From positions 1 to 26,813 of the forward strand of contig CAAECY010000036.1 of NCBI GenBank assembly GCA_900754475.1: a stretch of DNA of 26,813 nt. Reading direction: 5' to 3'. The translations under genes were made by a program, and so were the position numbers. Origin of the DNA: an uncultured Sutterella sp. GTDB taxonomy: Bacteria > Pseudomonadota > Gammaproteobacteria > Burkholderiales > Burkholderiaceae_F. Position 1 is the stretch's first letter; each line of letters starts with the position of its first letter. Below the pieces are notes generated by a model. It made no database searches. It saw only the letters and a list, made by a program, of their open reading frames with translations, and was not told the origin of the DNA. Of the stretch, positions 14,430 through 22,757 are shown piece after piece.

Positions 14430-16777
14430 GATGCGATGCGGGTTCGTGCTTGAAGAGTAGGGAGAGATTGCCGGGGTTGGAGCGCTCGGGGCGTGCCGGA
14501 GCCCGCACCGAGCGTTTCTCCCGGAGGGAGGACGCCGAAGTCGCGCAGAATCGCTTCCGCCGCACGTCGGCCGTCTCCGACGGCGGTGGAGACGAGGGCC
14601 GATCCATGCACCGCGTCGCCGCCCGCGTAGATGCCCGGGCGCGCGGTTCGGGTATTCCGGGCGCGCACGCGGCCGATGGGGTCCGTCTCGACCCCGAGAC
14701 CTCGCACCCAGTCGGGGGCGCTCGGTCGGAAGCCGATCCCGGAGACGAGGCGGTCGGCGGCAAGCCTTTCCGTTCCCTCGGGCGTTCGGACTTCGACCGC
14801 CGCAAAGCGCCCGTCCTCGTCCGCAAGAATGCCCGTCACTTCGTATTCGCAGAGAAACCGCACGCCTTCGGCTTCGGCAAGGAGCATGTCGCGCGCGTGC
14901 GCTCGCATGCGGTTTCGCGGGCTTCGAGAGAGAACGATCACTTGAGCGGCGCCTTCGCGAACCGCCGTACGCGCCGCATCGACCGCCGTGTCGCCGCCGC
15001 CCGCGACGAGGACGCGCAGGCCCGCGAGCGACTCGTCCGACGGGCGCTCGAGGAGGTCCTTCGCCGAGAGGATCCCTTCGGCCTCTTCGTGCGCGAGTCC
15101 GAGCGGCGCGGGTGCTTCGGCTCCGAAGGCGAGAAAGATCGCGTCGAACCCGCCCGGAAGGGGAGTGCCCGGCGTGTTCGAATCGTGAGGGTCGTTCGAG
15201 AGTCCGAGCCCCTTCGCGGCATCCGTGCCGGCGTGAAGGACGACGCCGAGCGCTTCGAGCGCCGCGACGCGCTTTGCGATCGTTTCGCGCGGCATCTTGA
15301 AGGGAGGCATGCCGTGCGAGAGCATGCCGCCGAAATCGCTTCTCTTCTCGAAGATCTCGACCGTCGCGCCGAAGCGTGCGAGCGCGTCCGCGCAGGCGAG
15401 CCCCGCAGGACCCGAGCCCACGACGGCGACGCGGATGCGTTCGCGGGGACGGCGCACCGCGGGGCGCCGCCCCGAGGCAAGCCCGTTTTCGGCAATGGAG
15501 CGCTCAAGCGCCGCAATCGCGATCGGTCCGCCCGTTCCGTCGGGCTCAACGGGTAGGATGCAGGCGCGTTCGCAGAGCCGCTCGCTCGGACAGACGAGTC
15601 CGCAGATTTCGGGAAGCGCGCCCGGACGAAGGAGAATCTCCTCGGCTTCGTCGAGCGAGCCGCGGGCCGCCGGCCGGAGCCACGCGGTCGGGTCCCGGTG
15701 TTGCGGACAGACCTTCGCACAGGCGCCGCAGAGAAGACACCGTTCGGCCTCGAGAACGGTCTCGTAAGGCGTCATCGGGCCGGAGCCGCCGCGTGCGTTG
15801 CGACGTACGCTCACAGCCGCGCCGGCTGCCGAAGCCGTTGCCGAAGCCCCTGCGGAAGATGCGTCCTTTTCAATCTTTTCGAGCCGTTTGTCGTGCTCCG
15901 CGCAGAATTCGACGGGGCGAGCGGCGGGCGTGAACGGAAAGGCGATCGCGTGCGTCGGGCAGGCCGCTTTGCATGCGCCGCACTTCGTGCAGCGCGCAAG
16001 CTCCTCGGGCGGGAGCTGCCCCCGGAAGGCGCGCGAAAGATCGATCCCCTCGGGACAGGCCCGCGTGCAGAGCCGACAGGCAAGGCCGCTCGTGCTCGTC
16101 ACGCATGCCTTGGGGTTCGCGGCGGGGCGGAAGGTTCGATTGAATCGGGATAGGAGCGTGAGGAGCGCGCCGATCGGACAGAAGCTCGCGCACCAGTGCC
16201 GAAGCACCAGAAGTTCGAAAGTGAGAAACCCCGCCGCCCAAAGAAGGGACCACCCGAACTCCTGATGGAGCGCAAAGCGCCAGAGCCCCACGAGGAGAGC
16301 GAAGAAAAGCCCCACGGGACAAACGAGGCAGAAGACAGGAAAGCCGAAGACCGCGGCGCTTGCGATCGCGCCGCCCAGGACCCAGTAGGGCGCGCGCGAG
16401 CGGTGGATCCCTTCTTCGGATGCGGTTTCGGCCGCTTTGCCGGCTGCTTCTCCGGGGTCATCCTTTGTATGTTTGTTTTCCTTCTCCCGGTCGCCCGAGT
16501 CTTCGCGCCCGAGACGGCGCCGAATCCAGGGGATGGGGCAGATCCATCCGCAAAAGGCGCGGCCGACGAGCAGGACGGCGATCACCGTCGCAAGAAGCGC
16601 CCAAAAGGCCCTCGGGACGATCGTTCCGGAGGCGGCCCAGGTTTCGAGAGCCCCGACCGGACAGAGCGCGGCGACGACGTCGACGCCGAAGGCCGAGGGC
16701 GTGCCCCAGCCCGTGTGAAAGACGAGTCCGAGCGCGAAAAGAAGCGCGAAGAGCAGGGCGACGCGACCGGGTTTCAT
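14426..16777 (-). CDS. NapH-like membrane ferredoxin fused to GltD-like FAD/NAD(P) oxidoreductase, 783 aa
   Basis: Residues 1-295 are NapH-like: several membrane helices, the loop motifs CGWICP (76-81) and CLVCP (150-154), CASFCPIGA (196-204), then two 4Fe-4S motifs (Cys225/234/237/241 and Cys263/266/269/273). An Ala/Ser/Gly linker (about 300-334) leads to a GltD-like part: CLLCGACAKVCP (347-358), CGLVCPSERLCERAC (392-406), FAD-binding VVGSGPAGLACADALARFG (452-470), NAD(P)-binding VAGGGDTAVDAA (591-602) and the closing IYAGGDAVHGSALVSTAVGDG (716-736). The frame is open throughout with no internal ribosome-binding site at Met335, so a true fusion is likely. ATG 16777 overlaps the upstream stop (ATGA). 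It should link NAD(P)H, cytoplasmic Fe-S clusters and the membrane. NapH and GltD domains are normally separate proteins. Confidence 0.88.
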   Translation of the reverse strand: MKPGRVALLFALLFALGLVFHTGWGTPSAFGVDVVAALCPVGALETWAASGTIVPRAFWALLATVIAVLLVGRAFCGWICPIPWIRRRLGREDSGDREKENKHTKDDPGEAAGKAAETASEEGIHRSRAPYWVLGGAIASAAVFGFPVFCLVCPVGLFFALLVGLWRFALHQEFGWSLLWAAGFLTFELLVLRHWCASFCPIGALLTLLSRFNRTFRPAANPKACVTSTSGLACRLCTRACPEGIDLSRAFRGQLPPEELARCTKCGACKAACPTHAIAFPFTPAARPVEFCAEHDKRLEKIEKDASSAGASATASAAGAAVSVRRNARGGSGPMTPYETVLEAERCLLCGACAKVCPQHRDPTAWLRPAARGSLDEAEEILLRPGALPEICGLVCPSERLCERACILPVEPDGTGGPIAIAALERSIAENGLASGRRPAVRRPRERIRVAVVGSGPAGLACADALARFGATVEIFEKRSDFGGMLSHGMPPFKMPRETIAKRVAALEALGVVLHAGTDAAKGLGLSNDPHDSNTPGTPLPGGFDAIFLAFGAEAPAPLGLAHEEAEGILSAKDLLERPSDESLAGLRVLVAGGGDTAVDAARTAVREGAAQVIVLSRSPRNRMRAHARDMLLAEAEGVRFLCEYEVTGILADEDGRFAAVEVRTPEGTERLAADRLVSGIGFRPSAPDWVRGLGVETDPIGRVRARNTRTARPGIYAGGDAVHGSALVSTAVGDGRRAAEAILRDFGVLPPGETLGAGSGTPRALQPRQSLPTLQARTRIAS

Positions 16778-17475
16778 GACGATACTCCTTTGCGGGCGAC
16801 GACTTCGATGCCGCGCATCGCGCGAAGCGACTGGAAGACGTTCGACGGGCACTCGAGGACGCACCGTCCGCACCCGTTGCAGCGCTCGGGGTCGATTTCG
16901 GGGCGGTTCCCGTCGACGAGCGTCACGGCATCGTAGGGACAGACGTCCACGCAGACGCGGCATGCTCCGGTGCGAAGCGCGATGCAGGCGTCGGTGAGGC
17001 GTGCGAGTCCGACGCGCTCGGTCTCGGGGTCGAAGGGGCGGATCGCGCCCGTGGGGCAGACGTCGGCGCAGTCGCCGCAAAAGTCGCACCACCCGAGCTT
17101 GAAGTCGAGGACGGGGGTGCGCATGACGAGGAGCCCCTCTTCGAGACTCCCCGGACGAATGACGTCGGCGTGGCACGCGCTGCGGCAGCGGTCGCAACGC
17201 AGGCAAAGCGACGCGAAGTCGCGGCCGCCCGGCGGGCGCACGGGTTCGGGGCGCGCCGAGGCGTCGGACTCTTCTTCGCTTCGGCGCACGAGTGCTCCGA
17301 GGAGGAGAAGTGCTCCGACGCCGCCCGCGCCCGCGATCAGATCGCGGCGCGAACGGGCGCTCGGATGCGGACGAAGGTCCGCACCGGCGTCGGACCGGAC
17401 GCCCGAAGCGCTCCGCTCGGCGCGTTCCGGACCGCATTCGCTCTTCGCGTGTTCTTCCCGAGAGCTGTGTGTCAT
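16774..17475 (-). CDS. NapG-like periplasmic four-cluster ferredoxin, 233 aa
   Basis: NapG/MauM-type proteins pass electrons between a NapH-type membrane protein and a periplasmic reductase. A twin-arginine motif (SRRDLIAGAGG, Arg43-Arg44) precedes a hydrophobic stretch (GALLLLGALV), so Tat export as a membrane-anchored ferredoxin is expected. The 40 residues before the motif are unusually long and charged. Four cysteine groups follow: 91/94/97/101, 130/133/136/140, 172/175/179 with Cys164, and 199/202/205/209. The stop shares ATGA with the start of the NapH-like gene. AAAGGAG lies 11 nt before ATG 17475, slightly far, so a later start (GTG or ATG nearer the Tat motif) cannot be excluded. Family placement is firm; the electron partner is inferred from neighbours. 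Confidence 0.87.
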   Translation of the reverse strand: MTHSSREEHAKSECGPERAERSASGVRSDAGADLRPHPSARSRRDLIAGAGGVGALLLLGALVRRSEEESDASARPEPVRPPGGRDFASLCLRCDRCRSACHADVIRPGSLEEGLLVMRTPVLDFKLGWCDFCGDCADVCPTGAIRPFDPETERVGLARLTDACIALRTGACRVCVDVCPYDAVTLVDGNRPEIDPERCNGCGRCVLECPSNVFQSLRAMRGIEVVARKGVSS

Positions 17476-17570
17476 GACAACGGTATCTCCTTTTCGGCTC
17501 GCCGAAGCCCTTGCGTCGGCCCGACGGCCAGATCCTGCAGGCGCCCTACGGATGCCCGTCCGCCCGAGCG

Positions 17571-18278
17571 TCAGTCGTCGGAGGCGCCCTTGTCGGACGC
17601 CTCTTCGCTCTGAAGTTCCTCTCTCAGGTCCCGGAGCGTTTCCGCATCAAGCGCGAGCCACGCCTCGGCGAGGTCCGCGGCATCCTGATAAAAGCCCGTC
17701 GTTCCCGTGATGCGGCGTACGTCGGCCGCAAGACGCGGAACCCAGCCGAGAAGGTGATCCCGCAGGAAAGCCTCCTCGAAGCGAAGGCCCTCAAGGAGCG
17801 CCTCGGTCGTTTCGGCCGACCCGTCCTGCGCGGCGAGCGACGCCATGAAGCCGAGCTCGATCCCGAGATGATCTTCGTAGAGTCCGATCCGGGGCTTCAC
17901 GGCGATGCCGCGATCGAGGTACGCGCGTCGCACGCTCTCCCAGGCGTTTTGCATGAGGAGGCGCTGCGGGCTCGTGTAGACGGATTCGTACGGGACGGCC
18001 GCGTTGCCCTCGGCGACGCCCGCACCGAGAAAGATGCGCGCGTAATCGACGGCGAGCGCCTCAAGGTCGGCCTCACGCGTTTCGTCCGTCATCGCTTCGC
18101 ACCGGGCGCGAAGCCGCGCGGCCGGTGCCGCAATCGCATCGGGGGCGTTTTCGAGCCGCAGCGCGCAAAGCGCCTTCAGGGGCTCGGCGTCGACCTCCTC
18201 GAGGTAGAGGCGCGAGAGCAGCTTGTAGAGCGTGGAGCGCGAGTCGGCAATCGCCCGAAGGTCTGTCGTGGGGGTCAT
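17571..18278 (-). CDS. TorD/DmsD-family molybdoenzyme maturation chaperone, 235 aa
   Basis: A cytoplasmic chaperone that binds the Tat signal of a molybdoenzyme and holds it for cofactor loading before export. The all-helical protein has the family blocks DYARIFLGAGVAEGNAAVPYESVY (about 78-101), GLYEDHLGIELGFMASL and LRDHLLGWVPRLAADV. Length is typical. GGAGAAC lies before ATG 18278. The gene sits 21 nt after the membrane-anchor gene and within the operon of a Tat-dependent molybdoenzyme, its probable client. There is a 95-nt gap to the NapG-like gene, without a visible terminator. Confidence 0.9.
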   Translation of the reverse strand: MTPTTDLRAIADSRSTLYKLLSRLYLEEVDAEPLKALCALRLENAPDAIAAPAARLRARCEAMTDETREADLEALAVDYARIFLGAGVAEGNAAVPYESVYTSPQRLLMQNAWESVRRAYLDRGIAVKPRIGLYEDHLGIELGFMASLAAQDGSAETTEALLEGLRFEEAFLRDHLLGWVPRLAADVRRITGTTGFYQDAADLAEAWLALDAETLRDLREELQSEEASDKGASDD

Positions 18279-18299
18279 GAGAAGTTCTCCAGAATGGGG

Positions 18300-19100
18300 T
18301 TATCCGAAAAAGCGCCAGGTCGCCTCGCCGAGCGCCGCGAGCGTCGCGTGCGTCAATCCCATGGCGGCCGCCGTCGCGACGAACGCCGCCGCGGCTTCCG
18401 CGTGCTTGGGCGCGCGGCGCAGCCACGGGCCCAGAGCGAAGAGGGGCGTGACGATCGAGAGTCCGACGCAGGACGCGACCGGGAGCGCGAGCTCGGCCGA
18501 GAGGAGCCTGCGAAGCGGCTCGCTCCCCGGGCCGAGCGCGAGCGCGTAGAGCACCGCACCGACCGGAGCCGAGAGCGCGAGGAGGGCTTCGCGCAAGGAG
18601 AGGGGTCGGCGAACGAAGGCCGCCCGCACCGCGACGGCGCCCGCAACGCACAGTCCCGCTTCGGGGAGCATCACGGCGGGCGAGGCCCAGGCTTCGCGCC
18701 AGGGCATGTATTGGGTGGAAGCCTGCGCGAACGCAAGCGCGCAACCCGCGGCACCCGCGAGCACGGCGAGCCGCCGGCAGCGGCGCAGCTCGTCGCCGCG
18801 CGCCAAAGCGCGGGCGTAAGGGAAAAGCAGCGCGAGCGCCGCAAGGCTTGAGGCGACGCCGCGAAAAACAGGGCTCGCAGGGTGTGCGAGCACGTTGAGA
18901 AGAAGCGCCGGCCGTCCGAAGGCGGCGGCCGTTGCCGCGAGGTTCGCGAGAAGCGCGAGAGAGACGAACGCGAGCACCGCGCGCACGCGTGCGTACGAAA
19001 CGAGCTCGCGCTCGAGCGCAGGCAGGGCCGCCATGGCCGCGGCGGCCGAAAGCGCGGCCGTCGCGGCGAGGACGGAGAGCGAAGAGAAACCGCCGCTCAT
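18300..19100 (-). CDS. DmsC-like membrane anchor subunit, 266 aa
   Basis: A polytopic inner-membrane protein with about eight hydrophobic segments rich in Ala/Leu, in the position of the DmsC/quinol-oxidising anchor of DmsABC-type enzymes. It would anchor the ferredoxin and catalytic subunits and exchange electrons with the quinone pool. Near the N-terminus, LPALERELVSYARVRAVLAF resembles DmsC sequences (which keep a similar Arg-containing loop), while a middle loop AFAQASTQYMPWREAW is another likely family feature. There is no heme-binding pair that I would call with confidence. It starts 9 nt after the ferredoxin gene and is followed by the chaperone gene. DmsC is preferred over NrfD/PsrC on size and pattern. 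Confidence 0.8.
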   Translation of the reverse strand: MSGGFSSLSVLAATAALSAAAAMAALPALERELVSYARVRAVLAFVSLALLANLAATAAAFGRPALLLNVLAHPASPVFRGVASSLAALALLFPYARALARGDELRRCRRLAVLAGAAGCALAFAQASTQYMPWREAWASPAVMLPEAGLCVAGAVAVRAAFVRRPLSLREALLALSAPVGAVLYALALGPGSEPLRRLLSAELALPVASCVGLSIVTPLFALGPWLRRAPKHAEAAAAFVATAAAMGLTHATLAALGEATWRFFG

Positions 19101-19109
19101 CGTTGCCCC

Positions 19110-19703
19110 TTACTGCATCTTGGGCGGATGGGCCTGCCAGTGCCCGTTCTTTTCGTGCAGGATGTAGCGCACGGTGGGGTGGTTCCCGGTGTCGGGCAGG
19201 GAGTGCACGTTTTCGGGGCCCGCCGCTGCGAGAACCTTCGATACGTCGCTTTCCGGATCGTCGACGTCGCCGAAGAAGCGCGCCTTGGCGCAACACGCCT
19301 TGACGCAGGCGGGAGCTTCGCCCACTTCCTGCAGGTGGTTGCAGAGCGTGCACTTCTCGACGACCTTCGATTCCGGATTGAAGGAGCGCGCGCCGTAGGG
19401 GCACGCCGTCATGCAGGCGCGGCACCCGATGCACTTTTCCTTGTCGATCATGATCTGACCGTCTTCGGTGCGGTAGGTCGCGCCCGTCGGACACACCTTG
19501 ACGCAGGGCGCATCTTTGCAGACCTGGCAGAGCGTCGGCAGGAAGTACTGCTTGACGTCGGGGAACTTCCCCATCGGGCCGATGGAGAGCACTTTGTTGT
19601 AGTACACCCCGAGCGGCACGCCGTTTTCCTGTTTGCAGGCGATCTCGCAAGCCATGCAGCCGATGCAGCGGTCGAGATCGATAACCATGGTTTTTTGGGT
19701 CAT
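19110..19703 (-). CDS. DmsB-like four-cluster ferredoxin subunit, 197 aa
   Basis: The electron-transfer subunit between the membrane anchor and the molybdenum subunit. Four ferredoxin cysteine groups are complete: 13/16/19/23, 59/62/67/71, 91/94/97/101 and 118/121/133/137. CIGCMACEIACKQENGVPLG at the N-terminus and CVKVCPTGATY and CIGCRACMTACPYGAR are classic DmsB/PhsB blocks. There is no signal peptide; such subunits travel with the catalytic subunit through Tat. Cluster groups all keep four cysteines, unlike NarH-type proteins with a Trp or missing Cys. GGAG lies six nt before ATG 19703. It is 53 nt after the catalytic gene and 9 nt before the anchor gene. Confidence 0.93.
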   Translation of the reverse strand: MTQKTMVIDLDRCIGCMACEIACKQENGVPLGVYYNKVLSIGPMGKFPDVKQYFLPTLCQVCKDAPCVKVCPTGATYRTEDGQIMIDKEKCIGCRACMTACPYGARSFNPESKVVEKCTLCNHLQEVGEAPACVKACCAKARFFGDVDDPESDVSKVLAAAGPENVHSLPDTGNHPTVRYILHEKNGHWQAHPPKMQ

Positions 19704-19756
19704 GATGGTCTCCGTCCGGGGCGCCGATCAGGGGGCGCCCCGGCGTTCGCGGTGAA

Positions 19757-22414
19757 TTAGAGTTGCGGGTTGGGCGTCCGATCGGTCGGTTGCGGCAACC
19801 ACGCCTTGAAGTCCTCGGGCTTTTCCCAGACGCCTTCGGGCTTGCCCGGCGCCTTGCTGACGCGTACGGCGATGCCGCGCAGCGTGTAGGTGCCCACGAC
19901 GTCGTTGAAGGGCGCGGTGTTCTTCGTGAGAACGTTGACGTTCATTTCCTGCCAGCCGCCCGTCGGCGTGTTGACGGTCTCGGGGGTCCAGAATCGTTCC
20001 ATGTAGACGACGTTCGGGGCCATGCCCTCCGTCAGACGGCACTTGCCGCGGATCTTTCCGCGCTTGGATTCGATCCAGGCCCAGTCCCCCTGCGCGAGGC
20101 CGTATTTCGCGGCCGTCGCCGGATTGATCCAGAGTTCGGGTACCGGATAGATTTCGCGCAGGAAGGGCGAATTGCGAAGCGTCCCGTGGTGGTAGACGGG
20201 GATGCGACCGTTCGTGAGGACGAGCGGGAAGTCCTTGACGATTTCGGGCGCGGCTTCGCTCGGCTTCAGGTAGTAGGGCAACGGGTCGTAGTCCTTCTTG
20301 ACCGGGGGCACCTCGTCGAGCGCGTAGGGCTTGCCGGTGCGCCCGAGCGTGATGAACACTTCGCCGTAGAGCTCGAGCTTCTTCGAGGGCGTCCGGAAGC
20401 CCTTCGGAAGTCCCGTCTTCGGGTCCTTCTCAAGGTACACGCCGTAGGTGTTCCACTTCTCGTACGGCATGTACTCGTAGGGGTTGTGCTCGAGGAGGCC
20501 TTTCCACGTGAGGTTGACGGCCTTGAGGCGCTGATCGAGGAGTTCCTCCATCGAATCCCAGTAGGCGAGGTCGCCCTTCATGAAGGCGGGGTCGCAGGCG
20601 CGCTTGCAGTTCTCGTTGCCGAGTTCGGCGCAGCGCTTCGCGAGCTTGGACCAGAAGAGCGTTTCGTCCTCGGTCTCCCAGACGTGGGCAACCGCCTGAC
20701 GGGCGAAGATCATGTTGAGGGACTCGACGAGCATGTTCGTTTCGAGCCATTCGGTGGCGGGCAGCAGAATGTCCGCGTAGTTCGAGAACGAGGTCGGGTA
20801 CATGTACATGTGGACGATGAGGTCCACGTTCTTCATCGCCTCGACCCAGCTCTGGGCCTGGCCGTTCACCATCATTTTGTTGCCGGAACGCTCGAGCCAG
20901 ACCTTGATCGGGTAGGGCTTGCCGGTGAGCATGGCGTCGAGCACCGCGGAAGGCTGGGCGGCGTCCCATTGAATGAGGCCCTTGTGCTCGTTGCTGCCGA
21001 GACGCTTCGCGAGCTGTCCCTTCGGGAGGAGGTAGGAGCACCGGGTCGCAAGCGACCCCGCCGGCACGACGTTGCTCGTCGGGTTGCGTTGCATGAGGGA
21101 GCCCGGGCGTTCGACGTTGCCGGTGAGGGCGTTCAGAATGACGCACCCCATGGCGGCCTGCACGGAGTTCGGCGTCTGGTCGGTGGCAACGCCGAGCGCG
21201 ATGCCCGAGGGACCGTCCGCGTAGATGCGGATCGCCTCTTCGATGCGTTTCGGATCGAGGTCGCACTCCTTGCCGGCGGCTTCGAGAGTCCAGGGTTCGA
21301 CGCGCTCGGCGAGCATCGTCCAGCCGGTTTTGAGGGTGCGACCCTTCCATTCGAACGTCCCCGCGAGCGCCGGATCGAGCGCGTCGTCCCAGGGATAGGG
21401 AATCGCCTTCGGGGACTTCGTCTTCCGGTCCCAGACGACGTAGGTCTTCGCGTCTCCCTTCGGATCGAGTTCGTCGGCGCGCACGAGCATCTTCGTTGCG
21501 GCGTCGACCAGGTACGGCAGGTTCGTCCAGTGCATGACGAAATCCTCGTCGTAGAGTTTTTCCGTCATGATGAAGCGCATCCACGCGAGCATGAGCGCCA
21601 CGTCGGTGCCCGGGCGGACCGGGAGCCACACGTCCGCGCGCGCGGCTTCGGGGACGAAGCGCGGGTCGATCGAGACGGTCTTGACGCCCTTGGCGCGCAA
21701 CTCGACAAGTGCGAGGCCGCCCGTTGCGGGCGAGCTGTAGCTGCTGTCCGTACCCCAGAGCACGATCGACTTCATCTTCGTGTCGGGATTGTAGATTTCG
21801 CGGCTCTTTTCGTCGGCGATGCTCGTGTCGGGACCGCCGTACATCATGTCGAAGGCGAGCGTGCGCGGGAGGTAGCACTGCGCGCAACCCGGTTCGTAGA
21901 AGTTGGGCGTACCGAACGCGTTGCAGAAGCGGGAGATGCCGCGGAAGGCGGGGTTGCCGCCGCCGCCCGTCGTGACGAGCACGGATTCGGCGCCGTACTG
22001 CTCCCGAACTTCCATCATCTTCTTGGCGATGGTGTCGATCGCTTCCTTCCAGGAGATGCGCTTCCATTTGTTTTCGCCGCGCTTCCCGACACGGATGAGC
22101 GGATACTTGTTGCGGTTCGGGTGGTAGAGCGCGGTGATGCCCGAAAGTCCTTTCGCGCAGAGCGCGCCGTGGGACATCGGATATTCCGGATTGCCTTCGA
22201 GCTTAACGACGCGTCCGTTGCGCACGTGCGCAAGGACGCCGCAATTCTGGATGCAGCCGCGGCAGCAGGTTTTGACGATCTTCGTTTCTTCGGCGGCTCC
22301 TTCGGCGGCCTCGGCGGCCGGTACGAAGAGCTCGTCCGCGTCGAGCGCGGCCGCGGCACCCGCCGCGACCGAAACCTTGAGGAAGGTTCGACGGTTGAGT
22401 GTGCACTTCGCCAT
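19757..22414 (-). CDS. Tat-exported molybdopterin oxidoreductase catalytic subunit, 885 aa
   Basis: A DMSO-reductase-superfamily enzyme with bis-MGD molybdenum (or tungsten) cofactor. The N-terminus has a Tat signal, NRRTFLKVSVAAGAAAA (Arg8-Arg9). A 4Fe-4S motif follows: Cys51-x2-Cys54-x3-Cys58-x27-Cys86, then the usual AKG. The likely metal ligand region is FYEPGCAQCYLPR, where Cys177 or Cys180 would bind molybdenum, pointing away from Ser-ligated DMSO/TMAO reductases. VLWGTDSSYSSP, VSIDPRF and PVRPGTDVALMLAWM are cofactor-binding blocks. ATG 22414 is set by AGGAG and the Tat motif; the open frame extends 171 codons upstream without meaning. The substrate is unknown: sulfur or arsenic oxyanions, or organic substrates such as phenolics, are possible. 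It heads a seven-gene operon. Confidence 0.92.
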   Translation of the reverse strand: MAKCTLNRRTFLKVSVAAGAAAALDADELFVPAAEAAEGAAEETKIVKTCCRGCIQNCGVLAHVRNGRVVKLEGNPEYPMSHGALCAKGLSGITALYHPNRNKYPLIRVGKRGENKWKRISWKEAIDTIAKKMMEVREQYGAESVLVTTGGGGNPAFRGISRFCNAFGTPNFYEPGCAQCYLPRTLAFDMMYGGPDTSIADEKSREIYNPDTKMKSIVLWGTDSSYSSPATGGLALVELRAKGVKTVSIDPRFVPEAARADVWLPVRPGTDVALMLAWMRFIMTEKLYDEDFVMHWTNLPYLVDAATKMLVRADELDPKGDAKTYVVWDRKTKSPKAIPYPWDDALDPALAGTFEWKGRTLKTGWTMLAERVEPWTLEAAGKECDLDPKRIEEAIRIYADGPSGIALGVATDQTPNSVQAAMGCVILNALTGNVERPGSLMQRNPTSNVVPAGSLATRCSYLLPKGQLAKRLGSNEHKGLIQWDAAQPSAVLDAMLTGKPYPIKVWLERSGNKMMVNGQAQSWVEAMKNVDLIVHMYMYPTSFSNYADILLPATEWLETNMLVESLNMIFARQAVAHVWETEDETLFWSKLAKRCAELGNENCKRACDPAFMKGDLAYWDSMEELLDQRLKAVNLTWKGLLEHNPYEYMPYEKWNTYGVYLEKDPKTGLPKGFRTPSKKLELYGEVFITLGRTGKPYALDEVPPVKKDYDPLPYYLKPSEAAPEIVKDFPLVLTNGRIPVYHHGTLRNSPFLREIYPVPELWINPATAAKYGLAQGDWAWIESKRGKIRGKCRLTEGMAPNVVYMERFWTPETVNTPTGGWQEMNVNVLTKNTAPFNDVVGTYTLRGIAVRVSKAPGKPEGVWEKPEDFKAWLPQPTDRTPNPQL

Positions 22415-22553
22415 GATGAGGGTCTCCTTTCCATGTGGCGTTGTTGCCGACGAGCCTCGCCCGGGTTGGGTCTCCGAACGCGCGGGGACTGCGTCGGTTG
22501 AGACTGAGTGTCGCTCGGGCGCCTCGGCACCCGCAACGAACGAATTGCGAAGG

Positions 22554-22574
22554 AGTTTGGGAAAAATGCAAACT
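22554..22574. promoter_or_regulatory. Candidate LysR-type operator upstream of the molybdoenzyme operon
   Basis: A perfect inverted repeat AGTTTG-N9-CAAACT, AT-rich in a GC-rich 343-bp intergenic region, 140 bp upstream of the catalytic gene. Inner T58/A70 spacing fits the T-N11-A rule of LysR-type regulators. The rest of 22415-22757 contains no gene; it includes a perfect 12-bp palindrome GACCGGCCGGTC at 22681-22692 and the tonB terminator. Confidence 0.4.
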
Positions 22575-22712
22575 GCCGGCGGTCGACGGATGCGGCGGTG
22601 CGAGAGGCGGAGTGCTCGGGACTCCGAAGGGCTCGGGCGGGCGAGAGTTGGAAGGAGGCCGGTAGGAGGAGGTGGGAGAGGACCGGCCGGTCCTTGCGGC
22701 TGAGAGAATGGG

Positions 22713-22744
22713 AAAACCCCCTCAACTTCCGTCGAGGGGGTTTT
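22713..22744 (-). terminator. Intrinsic terminator after tonB
   Basis: AAAACCCCCTC / GAGGGGGTTTT, a perfect 11-bp stem with a 10-nt loop, starting 13 nt after the tonB stop. T/A ends on both sides make it work in both directions; on the minus strand it separates the iron genes from the molybdoenzyme operon. Confidence 0.88.
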
Positions 22745-22757
22745 CAAAGGTCTTCGA

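Noticed and set aside
16778..17437. N-terminal extension of the NapH-GltD frame (220 codons)
   Set aside because: This part overlaps the NapG-like gene in another frame and translates to Arg/Pro-rich nonsense; the true start is ATG 16777 with an ATGA overlap.
19757..22414. Calling the catalytic subunit DmsA or TorA because of the DmsB/DmsC-like neighbours
   Set aside because: The metal-site region has Cys (GCAQC) and not the Ser context of DMSO/TMAO reductases, so a DMSO substrate is not supported.
19763..22501. 912-codon open frame on the plus strand
   Set aside because: Antisense shadow of the molybdoenzyme catalytic gene, with no domain and no ribosome-binding site.
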